NCBI RefSeq assembly: GCF_003131185.1 | Contig: NZ_QFFU01000035.1 | Location: 1 to 52,503, forward strand | Source of the DNA: Pseudomonas ovata | Lineage (GTDB): Bacteria; Pseudomonadota; Gammaproteobacteria; Pseudomonadales; Pseudomonadaceae | DNA length: 52,503 nucleotides | Direction: 5' to 3' | Shown here: positions 24,214 to 32,598 of the stretch, piece by piece | Numbering within the stretch: the stretch's first letter is position 1 | How the letters are laid out: each line of letters starts with the position of its first letter | Program-made: the position numbers and the translations under genes | Notes under the pieces: generated by a model | The model's input: the letters and a program-made list of their open reading frames with translations, nothing else | Databases searched by the model: none | Told to the model about the DNA's origin: nothing

Positions 24214-24256
24214 GGGGGCGGTCATGCCTTGACAAGGCATGGAGCCCCGGCTTTTT
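24214..24256 (+). terminator. Strong hairpin with T tract on the plus strand
   Basis: A dyad centred on CATGCCTTGACAAGGCATG (24223-24241), extended by GGGGCGG/GGAGCCCC and followed by CTTTTT on the plus strand. Both flanking genes are on the minus strand; in that direction there is no T tract after the stem. It would stop plus-strand transcription entering the amidohydrolase gene antisense, or end an unannotated plus-strand RNA. Confidence 0.5.
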
Positions 24257-24257
24257 C

Positions 24258-25016
24258 TCAAGAAGTTTGCAGGCGGTAGAAGCTAAAGGCGTTGTGCCAT
24301 AGCGTCCGTTGCGCGCCGGCGTCGCCCAGAATGTCGTACAGCAGGTCGATGTCCCGCTTGGTAATGCCGCGTTGCCCGGGAATCAGGGGCGCTCCGCTGC
24401 CGAACATCAGCACGTTCGGGTTGGCGTCGTGCAGATCCCGCAGGATCGAGGCCAGCCCCGGACTGAAGCGTCCTGGTGCGCAGACCTTGAGGTGCACACC
24501 CTGCTCGGCCAGGCGCAGCAGGGTCGGCAGCGCCGGCCGGCTGAGCGCCCGGTGATCCAGGCTCAGGGCCGGGAGCTGCAGCAATGTTTCTTGCAGTTCG
24601 GCCAGTTCGCGGGCCTCGATCGCCAGTTCGGTGTGCCAGCCGACATGACTGTGGACGCGCCGGGCCAGGTCCAGCACCTGTTCGGGCAACAGGGCCCCGC
24701 CGCGGCGCAGGGTCAGGCGCAGGCCGCGGATGCCGAAGCCGTTCAGGGTGTCGAGTTCGGCATGGGTGATCATCGGCGAGACCTGGGTCACGCCCACGAA
24801 GCCCGGTCCCAGCCAGCGCAGTGAGTCCAGCAGGTGGCCTTGCTGGTAACCCTGCAGGGCACTGGAGACCACGACGCCGCCACTGAACCCCAGTGGCACG
24901 ACACAGTCCCGGTAGTTCTGGACGGTAAAGGGCTCGGGTGGCGACTCAAGGTGGGTCTTGAGTCGGAACCTCGGGTTGAAGATATGGCAGTGGGCGTCGA
25001 AGCGGGGGGCGGTCAT
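24258..25016 (-). CDS. Amidohydrolase-like TIM-barrel protein with altered active site
   Basis: A 252-residue protein of the amidohydrolase 2 (ACMSD/PDC-hydrolase) type. The N-terminal metal motif DAHCHIF is at residues 7-13, mid-barrel histidine regions HVGWHTELAIE and LSLDHRALSRP follow, and the end of the barrel reads VLMFGSGAPLIPG. In active relatives this last strand normally carries an Asp ('FGTDxP' or 'GSDWP'); here Gly occupies that place, so catalysis may be altered or lost. The substrate is unknown. It is monocistronic, 42 bases downstream of a small conserved gene. Confidence 0.75.
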   Translation of the reverse strand: MTAPRFDAHCHIFNPRFRLKTHLESPPEPFTVQNYRDCVVPLGFSGGVVVSSALQGYQQGHLLDSLRWLGPGFVGVTQVSPMITHAELDTLNGFGIRGLRLTLRRGGALLPEQVLDLARRVHSHVGWHTELAIEARELAELQETLLQLPALSLDHRALSRPALPTLLRLAEQGVHLKVCAPGRFSPGLASILRDLHDANPNVLMFGSGAPLIPGQRGITKRDIDLLYDILGDAGAQRTLWHNAFSFYRLQTS

Positions 25017-25058
25017 GGCAGGCTCCAGAAAGAGGACGCCTGACTTTACTCCCCCGGA

Positions 25059-25418
25059 TCAGGCGATCTCGCTGACATATATACCGACATTGGCAAGAAT
25101 GATGCGCAATGTGTCGTCGGCTTCGCGCAGGTCGAGGGCATCGCTGGCGTGGCGGATCTCGTACAGCGTGTCACCCCCGAGTCTGGCCGCATCGGCAGCG
25201 TCCAGCTCGACCAGCAGGCGTTCGGCGCCGAAGGTGACTTTCAGGTGGGTGACGGCCAGGGTCTTGTCGTCGCCCAGGCTGATTTCGATTTCGTTTTCGT
25301 CGGGGAAGCGGCTGAGGGAGAACAGGTCGCCGTCTTCGCCGTGGCAGCAGAGCAGGGCCATGTCGTCGTATTCGTCGTCGCACGGGTTGGCGATCAGGCA
25401 GGGGGTATTGATAAGCAT
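25059..25418 (-). CDS. Small conserved acidic protein of unknown function
   Basis: A 119-residue acidic protein (MLINTPCLIANPCDDEYDD at the start) with alternating strands and no signal. The ATG at 25418 has GGAAG upstream on the minus strand; the longer open frame is unlikely. No family function is recognised. It is upstream of the amidohydrolase on the same strand. Confidence 0.65.
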   Translation of the reverse strand: MLINTPCLIANPCDDEYDDMALLCCHGEDGDLFSLSRFPDENEIEISLGDDKTLAVTHLKVTFGAERLLVELDAADAARLGGDTLYEIRHASDALDLREADDTLRIILANVGIYVSEIA

Positions 25419-25640
25419 GGGGTGACTTCCTGGGCAGGCGGCTGGCAAAGCGGTGAGTTTGCCAGTCCTTGATGAACATTGCTGCAGTGGGATGGGCGGT
25501 CGGGTAATCGGGGCTGCCTGGGTGTGTCAGTGAGCCCCCCGACCCAATAACAAGACAGTCCCTGTCGAACTCCATAAATGCATCACTTCGAAACAGCTAC
25601 AGACCCGGGCAGTCACACGATGACCGAATATGTCGCAGCC

Positions 25641-25668
25641 TTGTACGCCCTGTATGCACCGCTATCGT
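25641..25668 (+). promoter_or_regulatory. Possible sigma-70 promoter upstream of a terminator hairpin
   Basis: TTGTAC, a 16-base spacer, then TATCGT. The match is moderate. It would start RNA about 5 to 10 bases before the hairpin at 25680. Confidence 0.3.
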
Positions 25669-25679
25669 TAAGCTGAAAG

Positions 25680-25725
25680 GCGACGAACGGCTTGCGCATG
25701 GACGACACCGGTTCGTCGCTTTTTT
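25680..25725 (+). terminator. Rho-independent terminator or attenuator upstream of gdhB
   Basis: GCGACGAAC (25680-25688) pairs with GTTCGTCGC (25711-25719), followed by six T residues. It sits 137 bases before the gdhB start codon on the same strand, with no gene upstream on that strand, so it ends either a small RNA or an attenuated gdhB leader. Confidence 0.6.
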
Positions 25726-25862
25726 CTGACGTACTTCCCGGAATTCACAAAGGCTGGAGCCCGGCACGCAGGCTTCGCCCGTTTGGCTCTACACTCGATC
25801 ATGCCCTGATCGCGACACCTGCTCCAAGCCTCCCTCTATAAAAGCAAAGCGGAGTATCATCG

Positions 25863-28800
25863 ATGGCGTTCTTCACCGCAGCCAGCAAGGCCGACTTCCA
25901 GCATCAACTGCAGGCGGCCCTGGCTCAGCACATCAGTGAACAGGCACTGCCACAAGTGGCGCTGTTCGCCGAACAATTCTTCGGCATCATTTCCCTGGAC
26001 GAACTGACCCAGCGTCGCCTTTCCGACCTGGCGGGCTGCACCCTGTCGGCCTGGCGACTGCTGGAACGCTTCGAGCACCAAACCCCGCAAGTACGCGCCT
26101 ACAACCCCGACTACGAACGTCACGGCTGGCAATCGACCCACACCGTGATCGAAGTGCTGCACCACGACCTGCCATTTTTGGTCGACTCGGTCCGCACCGA
26201 ACTGAACCGCCGCAGCTACAGCATCCACACCCTGCAGACCACCGTGCTGAGCGTGCGTCGCGGGCCGCAAGGCGAGTTGCTGGAGCTGCTGCCCAAGGGC
26301 ACCACCGGCCCTGATGTGAAGCAAGAGTCGTTGATGTACCTGGAAATCGACCGCTGCTCCAATGCCAGCGAGTTGAACACCCTGGCGCGCGAGCTGGAGC
26401 TGGTACTGGGCGAAGTGCGCGTGGTGGTCGAAGATTTCGAGGCCATGAAGGCCCGTGTCAACGATGTGCTGGCTGCCATCGACAACAGTGAATACAGCAT
26501 CGACGGCGAAGAGAAATCCGAGGTCAAGGTGTTCCTGCAGTGGTTGCTCGACAACCACTTCACCTTCCTGGGCTATGAAGAATTCAAGGTCCACGGTGAG
26601 ACCGATGGCGGTCAGATCGAATACGACCCGTCGTCTCTCCTGGGCCTGACCAAGCTGCTGCGCGTGGGCCTGAGCACCGAAGAGCTGCACATCGAAGACT
26701 ATGCGGTGAAGTACCTGCAGGAGCCGACCCTGCTGTCGTTCACCAAGGCCGCCTTGCCAAGCCGCGTCCACCGCCCGGCCTATCCTGACTATGTATCGAT
26801 CCGTCTGATCGACGCCGAAGGTACTGTGGTCAAGGAATGCCGTTTCATGGGCCTGTACACCTCCAGCGTGTATGGCCAGAGCGTGCACCAGATTCCCTAT
26901 ATCCGCCGCAAGGTCGCGGAAGTCGAGCGCCGCTCCGGCTTCGACGCCAAGGCCCACCTGGGCAAGGAGCTGGCGCAGGTCCTGGAAGTGCTGCCGCGCG
27001 ACGACCTGTTCCAGACCCCGGTGGACGACCTGTTCGGCACCGTGATGTCGATCGTGCAGATCCAGGAACGCAACAAGATCCGTGTGTTCCTGCGCAAGGA
27101 TCCGTATGGCCGTTTCTGCTACTGCCTGGCCTATGTGCCGCGTGACGTGTACTCCACCGAAGTACGGCAGAAGATCCAGCAGGTGTTGATGGACCGCCTC
27201 AAGGCCAGCGACTGCGAGTTCTGGACCTTCTTCTCCGAGTCGGTACTGGCCCGTGTGCAGTTGATCCTGCGTGTCGACCCCAAGATCAATCTGGAAATCG
27301 ATCCGCTGCAACTGGAAAACGAAGTCATCCAGGCCTGCCGTTCGTGGAAGGACGACTACGCCAGCCTGGTGATCGAAAGCTTCGGCGAGGCCAACGGTAC
27401 CAACGTGCTGGAAGACTTCCCCAAGGGCTTCCCGGCCGGCTACCGCGAGCGCTTTGCCGCGCATTCGGCCGTGGTCGACATGCAGCACGTGCAGAGCCTG
27501 TCGGAAACCAATCCGCTGGTGATGAGCTTCTACCAGCCGCTGTCGGGCAGCCGCCAGCAACTGCATTGCAAGCTGTACCACGCCGACACCCCGCTGGCGT
27601 TGTCGGACGTGCTGCCGATCCTGGAGAACCTCGGCCTGCGCGTGCTCGGCGAGTTTCCGTACCGCCTGCGCCACGTCAATGGCCGCGAGTTCTGGATTCA
27701 TGACTTTGCCTTCACCGCCGAAGGCCTGAACCTGGACATCCAGCAGCTCAACGACGTGCTGCAGGACGCTTTCGTGCACATCGTGCGTGGCGATGCCGAG
27801 AACGACGCTTTCAACCGCCTGGTGCTGACCGCCGGCCTGCCGTGGCGCGACGTGGCACTGCTGCGTGCCTACGCCCGCTACCTCAAGCAGATCCGCCTGG
27901 GCTTCGACCTGGGGTACATCGCCAGCACCCTGAACAACCACACCGACATCGCTCGCGAGTTGACCCGGTTGTTCAAGACCCGCTTCTACCTGGCGCGCAA
28001 GCTGGGTGCCGACGACCTGGACGACAAGCAGTTGCGTCTGGAGCAGGCGATCCTCACGGCCCTGGACGATGTCCAGGTGCTCAACGAAGACCGCATCCTG
28101 CGTCGCTACCTGGACCTGATCAAGGCCACCCTGCGCACCAACTTCTACCAGACCGATGCCAACGGCCAGAGCAAGGGCTACTTCAGCTTCAAGTTCAACC
28201 CGCGCCTGATTCCCGAGCTGCCCAAGCCGGTGCCCAAGTTCGAGATTTTCGTCTATTCGCCGCGCGTTGAAGGCGTGCACCTGCGCTTCGGCAACGTGGC
28301 CCGCGGCGGTCTGCGCTGGTCGGACCGTGAAGAAGACTTCCGCACCGAGGTGCTGGGTCTGGTCAAGGCCCAGCAGGTCAAGAACTCGGTGATCGTGCCG
28401 GTCGGTGCCAAGGGCGGTTTCGTGCCGCGCCGGCTGCCGACCACTGGCGGTCGCGACGAGATCCAGGCCGAGGCCATCGCCTGCTACCGCATCTTCATTT
28501 CCGGCCTGCTGGACATCACCGACAACCTCAAGGAAGGCGTGCTGGTGCCGCCGGTCAACGTGGTGCGTCACGATGACGACGACCCGTACCTGGTCGTGGC
28601 GGCCGACAAGGGCACCGCGACCTTCTCCGACATCGCCAACGGCATTGCCATCGACTACGGCTTCTGGCTGGGCGACGCCTTTGCCTCGGGCGGTTCGGCC
28701 GGTTACGACCACAAGAAGATGGGCATCACCGCCAAGGGCGCGTGGGTGGGCGTGCAGCGTCACTTCCGTGAACGTGACATCAATGTCCAGCAGGACAGCA

Positions 28801-30716
28801 TCACGGTGATCGGCATCGGCGACATGGCCGGTGACGTGTTCGGCAACGGCCTGTTGATGTCCGACAAGCTCAAGCTGGTCGCAGCCTTCAACCACCTGCA
28901 TATCTTCATCGACCCCAATCCGGACCCGGCCGCCAGCTTCGCCGAGCGCCAGCGCTTGTTCGACCTGCCGCGTTCGGCCTGGACCGACTACGATGCCAGC
29001 CTGATCTCCGAGGGCGGCGGTATCTTCCCGCGCAGCGCCAAGAGCATCGCGTTGAGCGAGCAGATCAAGGCGCGCTTTGACATCAAGGCCGACAAGCTGA
29101 CCCCGACCGAACTGCTGCACGCCTTGCTCAAGGCGCCAGTGGACCTGTTGTGGAACGGCGGCATCGGCACCTACGTCAAGTCCAGCGAAGAAAGCCACGC
29201 CGATGTCGGCGACAAGGCCAACGACGCCTTGCGCGTCAATGGCAACGAGCTGCGCTGCAAGGTGGTGGGCGAGGGCGGTAACCTGGGCATGACCCAACTG
29301 GGCCGTGTCGAGTTCGGCCTGCATGGCGGCGCGACCAACACCGACTTCATCGATAACGCCGGTGGTGTGGACTGCTCCGACCACGAAGTGAACATCAAGA
29401 TCCTGATCAACGAAGTGGTCCAGGCCGGCGACATGACCCAGAAGCAGCGCAACCAGCTGCTCGAAAGCATGACCGACGATGTCGGCCATCTGGTGCTGGG
29501 CAACAACTACAAGCAGACCCAGGCGTTGTCCCTGGCGGCCCGGCGTGCCTACGACCGGATTGCCGAATACAAGCGCCTGATGAACGACCTGGAACTGCGT
29601 GGCAAGCTGGACCGCGTCATTGAGTTCCTGCCGTCCGAAGAGCAGATTGCCGAGCGCGTGGCGGCCGGCCATGGCCTGACCCGTGCCGAGCTGTCGGTGC
29701 TGATCTCCTATAGCAAGATCGACCTCAAGGAAGCGCTGCTGGAATCGCGCGTGCCGGATGACGATTACCTGGCACGGGACATGGAAACCGCGTTCCCGTC
29801 GTCGCTGGCGGCCAACTTCTCTGTGGCCATGCGCAATCACCGCCTCAAGCGCGAGATTGTCAGCACCCAGATCGCCAACGACCTGGTCAACCACATGGGC
29901 ATCACCTTCGTGCAGCGCCTGAAGGAGTCCACCGGCATGAGCGCCGCCGCCGTGGCCGGTGCCTACGTGATCGTGCGTGACATCTTCCACCTGCCGCACT
30001 GGTTCCGCCAGATCGAAGCGCTGGACTACAAGGTGCCGGCCGAGATCCAGCTGGCGCTGATGGACGAGCTGATGCGCCTGGGTCGCCGGGCCACCCGCTG
30101 GTTCCTGCGCAGCCGCCGCAACGAGCTGGATGCGGCGCGCGACGTGGCGCACTTCGGTCCGCACATCGCGGCCCTGGGCCTGAAGCTGGACGGTCTGCTC
30201 GAAGGCCGTACCCGTACGGTCTGGCAGGAACGCTACGAGGCGTACGTGGAGTCCGGCGTGCCGGAATTGCTCGCGCGCATGGTGGCTGGCACCACGCACC
30301 TGTACACCCTGTTGCCGATCATCGAGGCTTCCGACGTCACCGGGCAGAACGCCGCCGACGTGGCCAAGACCTACTTTGCGGTGGGCAGTGCCCTGGAAAT
30401 CACCTGGTACCTGCAGCAGATCAGCAGCCTGCCGGTGGAAAACAACTGGCAGGCCCTGGCCCGCGAGGCGTTCCGCGACGACATCGACTGGCAGCAGCGG
30501 GCGATCACCATCTCTGTCTTGCAGATGGTCGATGGTCCGGCAGACGTGGAAGAGCGCCTGGCGCTGTGGCTGGAGCAGCATTCGGCCATGGTCGAGCGCT
30601 GGCGTGCCATGCTGGTCGAGCTGCGTGCGGCCAGCGGCACCGACTACGCCATGTACGCGGTGGCCAACCGCGAGTTGCTGGACCTGGCGATGAGCGCGCA
30701 GGCCAACCCGCTGTAA
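25863..30716 (+). CDS. gdhB: NAD-dependent glutamate dehydrogenase, large (180-kDa) type
   Basis: A 1617-residue enzyme of the L-180 class, which oxidises glutamate to 2-oxoglutarate and ammonia with NAD and lets Pseudomonas use glutamate, and amino acids feeding it, as carbon source. N-terminal regulatory ACT-like regions span about 1-700. The catalytic core (about 760-1250) shows FGNVARGGLRWSDREEDFRTE, VGAKGGFVPRR and the cofactor region FASGGSAGYDHKKMGITAKG with VIGIGDMAGDVFGNGLL. A C-terminal helical region follows. Its length is normal for the class. ATG 25863 has GGAG upstream. A terminator follows 23 bases after the stop. The opposite strand is open over most of the gene because of codon bias only. 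Confidence 0.95.
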   Translation: MAFFTAASKADFQHQLQAALAQHISEQALPQVALFAEQFFGIISLDELTQRRLSDLAGCTLSAWRLLERFEHQTPQVRAYNPDYERHGWQSTHTVIEVLHHDLPFLVDSVRTELNRRSYSIHTLQTTVLSVRRGPQGELLELLPKGTTGPDVKQESLMYLEIDRCSNASELNTLARELELVLGEVRVVVEDFEAMKARVNDVLAAIDNSEYSIDGEEKSEVKVFLQWLLDNHFTFLGYEEFKVHGETDGGQIEYDPSSLLGLTKLLRVGLSTEELHIEDYAVKYLQEPTLLSFTKAALPSRVHRPAYPDYVSIRLIDAEGTVVKECRFMGLYTSSVYGQSVHQIPYIRRKVAEVERRSGFDAKAHLGKELAQVLEVLPRDDLFQTPVDDLFGTVMSIVQIQERNKIRVFLRKDPYGRFCYCLAYVPRDVYSTEVRQKIQQVLMDRLKASDCEFWTFFSESVLARVQLILRVDPKINLEIDPLQLENEVIQACRSWKDDYASLVIESFGEANGTNVLEDFPKGFPAGYRERFAAHSAVVDMQHVQSLSETNPLVMSFYQPLSGSRQQLHCKLYHADTPLALSDVLPILENLGLRVLGEFPYRLRHVNGREFWIHDFAFTAEGLNLDIQQLNDVLQDAFVHIVRGDAENDAFNRLVLTAGLPWRDVALLRAYARYLKQIRLGFDLGYIASTLNNHTDIARELTRLFKTRFYLARKLGADDLDDKQLRLEQAILTALDDVQVLNEDRILRRYLDLIKATLRTNFYQTDANGQSKGYFSFKFNPRLIPELPKPVPKFEIFVYSPRVEGVHLRFGNVARGGLRWSDREEDFRTEVLGLVKAQQVKNSVIVPVGAKGGFVPRRLPTTGGRDEIQAEAIACYRIFISGLLDITDNLKEGVLVPPVNVVRHDDDDPYLVVAADKGTATFSDIANGIAIDYGFWLGDAFASGGSAGYDHKKMGITAKGAWVGVQRHFRERDINVQQDSITVIGIGDMAGDVFGNGLLMSDKLKLVAAFNHLHIFIDPNPDPAASFAERQRLFDLPRSAWTDYDASLISEGGGIFPRSAKSIALSEQIKARFDIKADKLTPTELLHALLKAPVDLLWNGGIGTYVKSSEESHADVGDKANDALRVNGNELRCKVVGEGGNLGMTQLGRVEFGLHGGATNTDFIDNAGGVDCSDHEVNIKILINEVVQAGDMTQKQRNQLLESMTDDVGHLVLGNNYKQTQALSLAARRAYDRIAEYKRLMNDLELRGKLDRVIEFLPSEEQIAERVAAGHGLTRAELSVLISYSKIDLKEALLESRVPDDDYLARDMETAFPSSLAANFSVAMRNHRLKREIVSTQIANDLVNHMGITFVQRLKESTGMSAAAVAGAYVIVRDIFHLPHWFRQIEALDYKVPAEIQLALMDELMRLGRRATRWFLRSRRNELDAARDVAHFGPHIAALGLKLDGLLEGRTRTVWQERYEAYVESGVPELLARMVAGTTHLYTLLPIIEASDVTGQNAADVAKTYFAVGSALEITWYLQQISSLPVENNWQALAREAFRDDIDWQQRAITISVLQMVDGPADVEERLALWLEQHSAMVERWRAMLVELRAASGTDYAMYAVANRELLDLAMSAQANPL

Positions 30717-30739
30717 CGGGTTGAGGCTGCGGTAAAACG

Positions 30740-30772
30740 AAAAACCCCGCCTTGAGAAAGGCGGGGTTTTTT
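30740..30772 (+). terminator. Rho-independent terminator of gdhB
   Basis: AAAAACCCCGCCTT-GAGA-AAGGCGGGGTTTTT: a 14-pair stem with GAGA tetraloop and T tract. Confidence 0.95.
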
Positions 30773-30796
30773 GCTTTTACGCCACGGCGGCGCTTC

Positions 30797-30947
30797 GTAG
30801 GAGCGCGCTTGCCCGCGACCGAGTGCGTAGCGCTCGCAAAATGTGTCAAACGCTGCAATTTTTTGATTGCAAACACATTCAATATCTCGGAAACGCCACA
30901 ATTTTACGACTGCTAACGCAGCCGGTCGCGGGCAAGCGCGCTCCTAC
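30797..30947. repeat. REPIN: perfect 25-bp inverted REP pair
   Basis: The left arm 30797-30821 begins GTAGGAGCGCGCTTGCCCGC; the right arm 30923-30947 is its exact reverse complement. The 101-base interior is AT-rich and contains short related words (AATGTGTCAAACG and CACATTCAA). This matches a mobile REP doublet, mobilised in trans by a RAYT transposase that is not in this window. Confidence 0.85.
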
Positions 30948-30980
30948 CCGGGCCCCTGTTTGCTGCGCGATAGTGTTGAA

Positions 30981-32309
30981 TCAGAACGGTACGGCCACGA
31001 TCACCTGGCTGTACAGGTTGCTGCCGTTGCCGCCGAACTGGTTGCCGCCGGTGTCCTGGTCCTTGCGCGGTTTGTACAGGCCTACCAGTGGGGTGATGAT
31101 CAGGTGCTCGTTGACCGCCCACTCGGCATATACGTCCAGTTCACGCCCGTCCAGGTTCAAGGCCGCACGGGTGTCCAGAGTCTTGAAATCGAAGAACAGC
31201 GCGCCCAGGGTCAGGTTTTCCAGCGGCTTGACCTTCAGGCCCACATGATGAATGCCGGTGTTGCTGTTGAACGGTCCGGAATAGTTGGCCGCCACTTCGC
31301 CCTGGAACCAGGTGCCGAAGCCACGGTTCAGGCCGGTGAACATCGAGTCCCAGCCTTCGGAGTAGCGGCTGTAGCGGTAGGTCAGGTCCGGACTCCAGGG
31401 CAGGTCGGCGAAGGTGTAGCCGCCTTCAAGGTACCAGGCGTTCTCGTCACCGGCGTTCTTGTTCTGCCGGGCGTATTCGAACGAGAAGTGGGCGTTCTCG
31501 ATCCCGGCGTTGCCGGCACCACGCAGGCTGTAGATGTTCATGCCGTCGCGCTGGCGCTGAAAGTCGCTGGCATAGCGCTCGTCCACATTCAGGCCATGGA
31601 TCCAGGTCAGCCCCAGGGTGCCGGGGGCCGCGGTGTATTCCAGGGTCGCGGCGGCCATTTCGGTGTTGGCCTGGGCGTGGTTGTCCGATTCGAACCACAG
31701 CAGGCTGCCGTGCAGGCCTTCCTTGCCGCCCAGGCGCAGCGCGACGGTCTTGTCGAAGGCGTGCCGGGCGGCCAGATAGTAGGCACCGCCGCGGTTCAGG
31801 TCGCCATCGGCCGGGCCCTTGCCCAGGTTGAGGCCATCGTCGTTGATGATAAAGCCGTCACCCAGGGTAATGATCTGCCGGCCCCACGACAGGTCGACGC
31901 CATCCTTGCCCAGTACCGGGAACAGATCACCCGATTTCCAGCCCACGAAGGCTTCATCGAATTTTGTGGTGCGCTCGCTGCCATCGGTAAAGCCGGCCGC
32001 ATCGCCGTCGCCCCAGGTGGCGGAGCTGACCAGGTTGGCGGTGCCGTACAGGCTGCCGAACAGGCCAATACCCTGGGTGCCGCTCAGCCCGTACTTGATG
32101 AAACCTTCGCGCCAGGTCGAGCCGCCGGCGGTGCCGTCGTAGTTCTTGCGGCTGTTGAAGTGGCCGTATACAGCGAGAAAATTGCCGGTCAGCGTGGTGT
32201 CTTCATCGCTGTACAGTTCGATGGCCTGTGCGCTGCCGGCGCTCATCAGGCCGGCCAGGCCCAGGCCGATCAGTGTTGGCAAGGTGTTGCGTCGAGTGAA
32301 GCGCTCCAT
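30981..32309 (-). CDS. Outer-membrane beta-barrel porin (alginate-export-like family)
   Basis: A 442-residue protein with signal peptide (cleavage after SAGSAQA) and alternating amphipathic strands rich in aromatic residues, ending in the C-terminal phenylalanine (YSQVIVAVPF) recognised for barrel assembly. The AFVGWKSGDLFPVLG and SWGRQIITLGDGF segments resemble the AlgE/alginate-export type of porin. Start at 32309 is preceded by AAGGGGG on the minus strand; the longer frame has no signal peptide at its end. It is divergent from the APC permease, so outer and inner membrane uptake of the same substrate is likely. Confidence 0.8.
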   Translation of the reverse strand: MERFTRRNTLPTLIGLGLAGLMSAGSAQAIELYSDEDTTLTGNFLAVYGHFNSRKNYDGTAGGSTWREGFIKYGLSGTQGIGLFGSLYGTANLVSSATWGDGDAAGFTDGSERTTKFDEAFVGWKSGDLFPVLGKDGVDLSWGRQIITLGDGFIINDDGLNLGKGPADGDLNRGGAYYLAARHAFDKTVALRLGGKEGLHGSLLWFESDNHAQANTEMAAATLEYTAAPGTLGLTWIHGLNVDERYASDFQRQRDGMNIYSLRGAGNAGIENAHFSFEYARQNKNAGDENAWYLEGGYTFADLPWSPDLTYRYSRYSEGWDSMFTGLNRGFGTWFQGEVAANYSGPFNSNTGIHHVGLKVKPLENLTLGALFFDFKTLDTRAALNLDGRELDVYAEWAVNEHLIITPLVGLYKPRKDQDTGGNQFGGNGSNLYSQVIVAVPF

Positions 32310-32492
32310 GGTGTTGCCCCCTTGGTGGTGGTCTGTAATGAGTGCCCTGCCAGTTAGGGGCATGCGGGGGGTGCAAGTCTTTGCAGCGCGTGCCAGCGGT
32401 TTGTTTCTGCTCGCCAGCACTGCACGGTTGGCAGCCTGCAACAAAATCACCGTCAGCCACGGGCAAGACTGAGGGCTACCGGCGGCGCAAAG

Positions 32493-32508
32493 TGGCTGGT
32501 ATGCCGCA
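32493..32508 (+). promoter_or_regulatory. Weak sigma-54-like promoter for the permease
   Basis: TGGCTGGTATGCCGCA keeps the GG-N10-GC spacing but departs from the consensus at several other positions. Treat as a candidate only. Confidence 0.3.
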
Positions 32509-32513
32509 GTGCC

Positions 32514-32559
32514 ACGATCATCGGCGACGCGCAGAGGTTCAAGCGTCGCCAATGATCGT
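32514..32559. promoter_or_regulatory. 17-bp inverted repeat upstream of the permease
   Basis: The left arm ACGATCATCGGCGACGC (32514-32530) and the right arm GCGTCGCCAATGATCGT (32543-32559) pair with a single mismatch across a 12-base centre. It could be an operator for one of the cluster's regulators or a stable hairpin in the permease leader. Confidence 0.6.
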
Positions 32560-32598
32560 CAGCACTGCCTATGTCCATCTCCTGTGCAGGGGCGCAGC

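Larger units (their letters stand above)
25419..25862. other. 444-base intergenic region upstream of gdhB
   Basis: No convincing gene is seen. It contains a possible sigma-70 promoter at 25641-25668 and a terminator-like hairpin at 25680-25725, described separately. The last 130 bases before gdhB hold its leader, with GGAG at 25850-25853 region before ATG 25863. Confidence 0.5.
32310..32598. promoter_or_regulatory. Divergent control region between porin and permease
   Basis: 289 bases serving both directions. It contains a sigma-54-like site at 32493-32508 and a long dyad at 32514-32559 toward the permease. No clear promoter was assigned for the porin. Confidence 0.5.

Noticed and set aside
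25857..30581. 1574-codon open frame on the minus strand opposite gdhB
   Set aside because: Antisense shadow caused by GC-rich third positions; no ribosome site and no protein-like composition, while gdhB on the plus strand is a clear family member.
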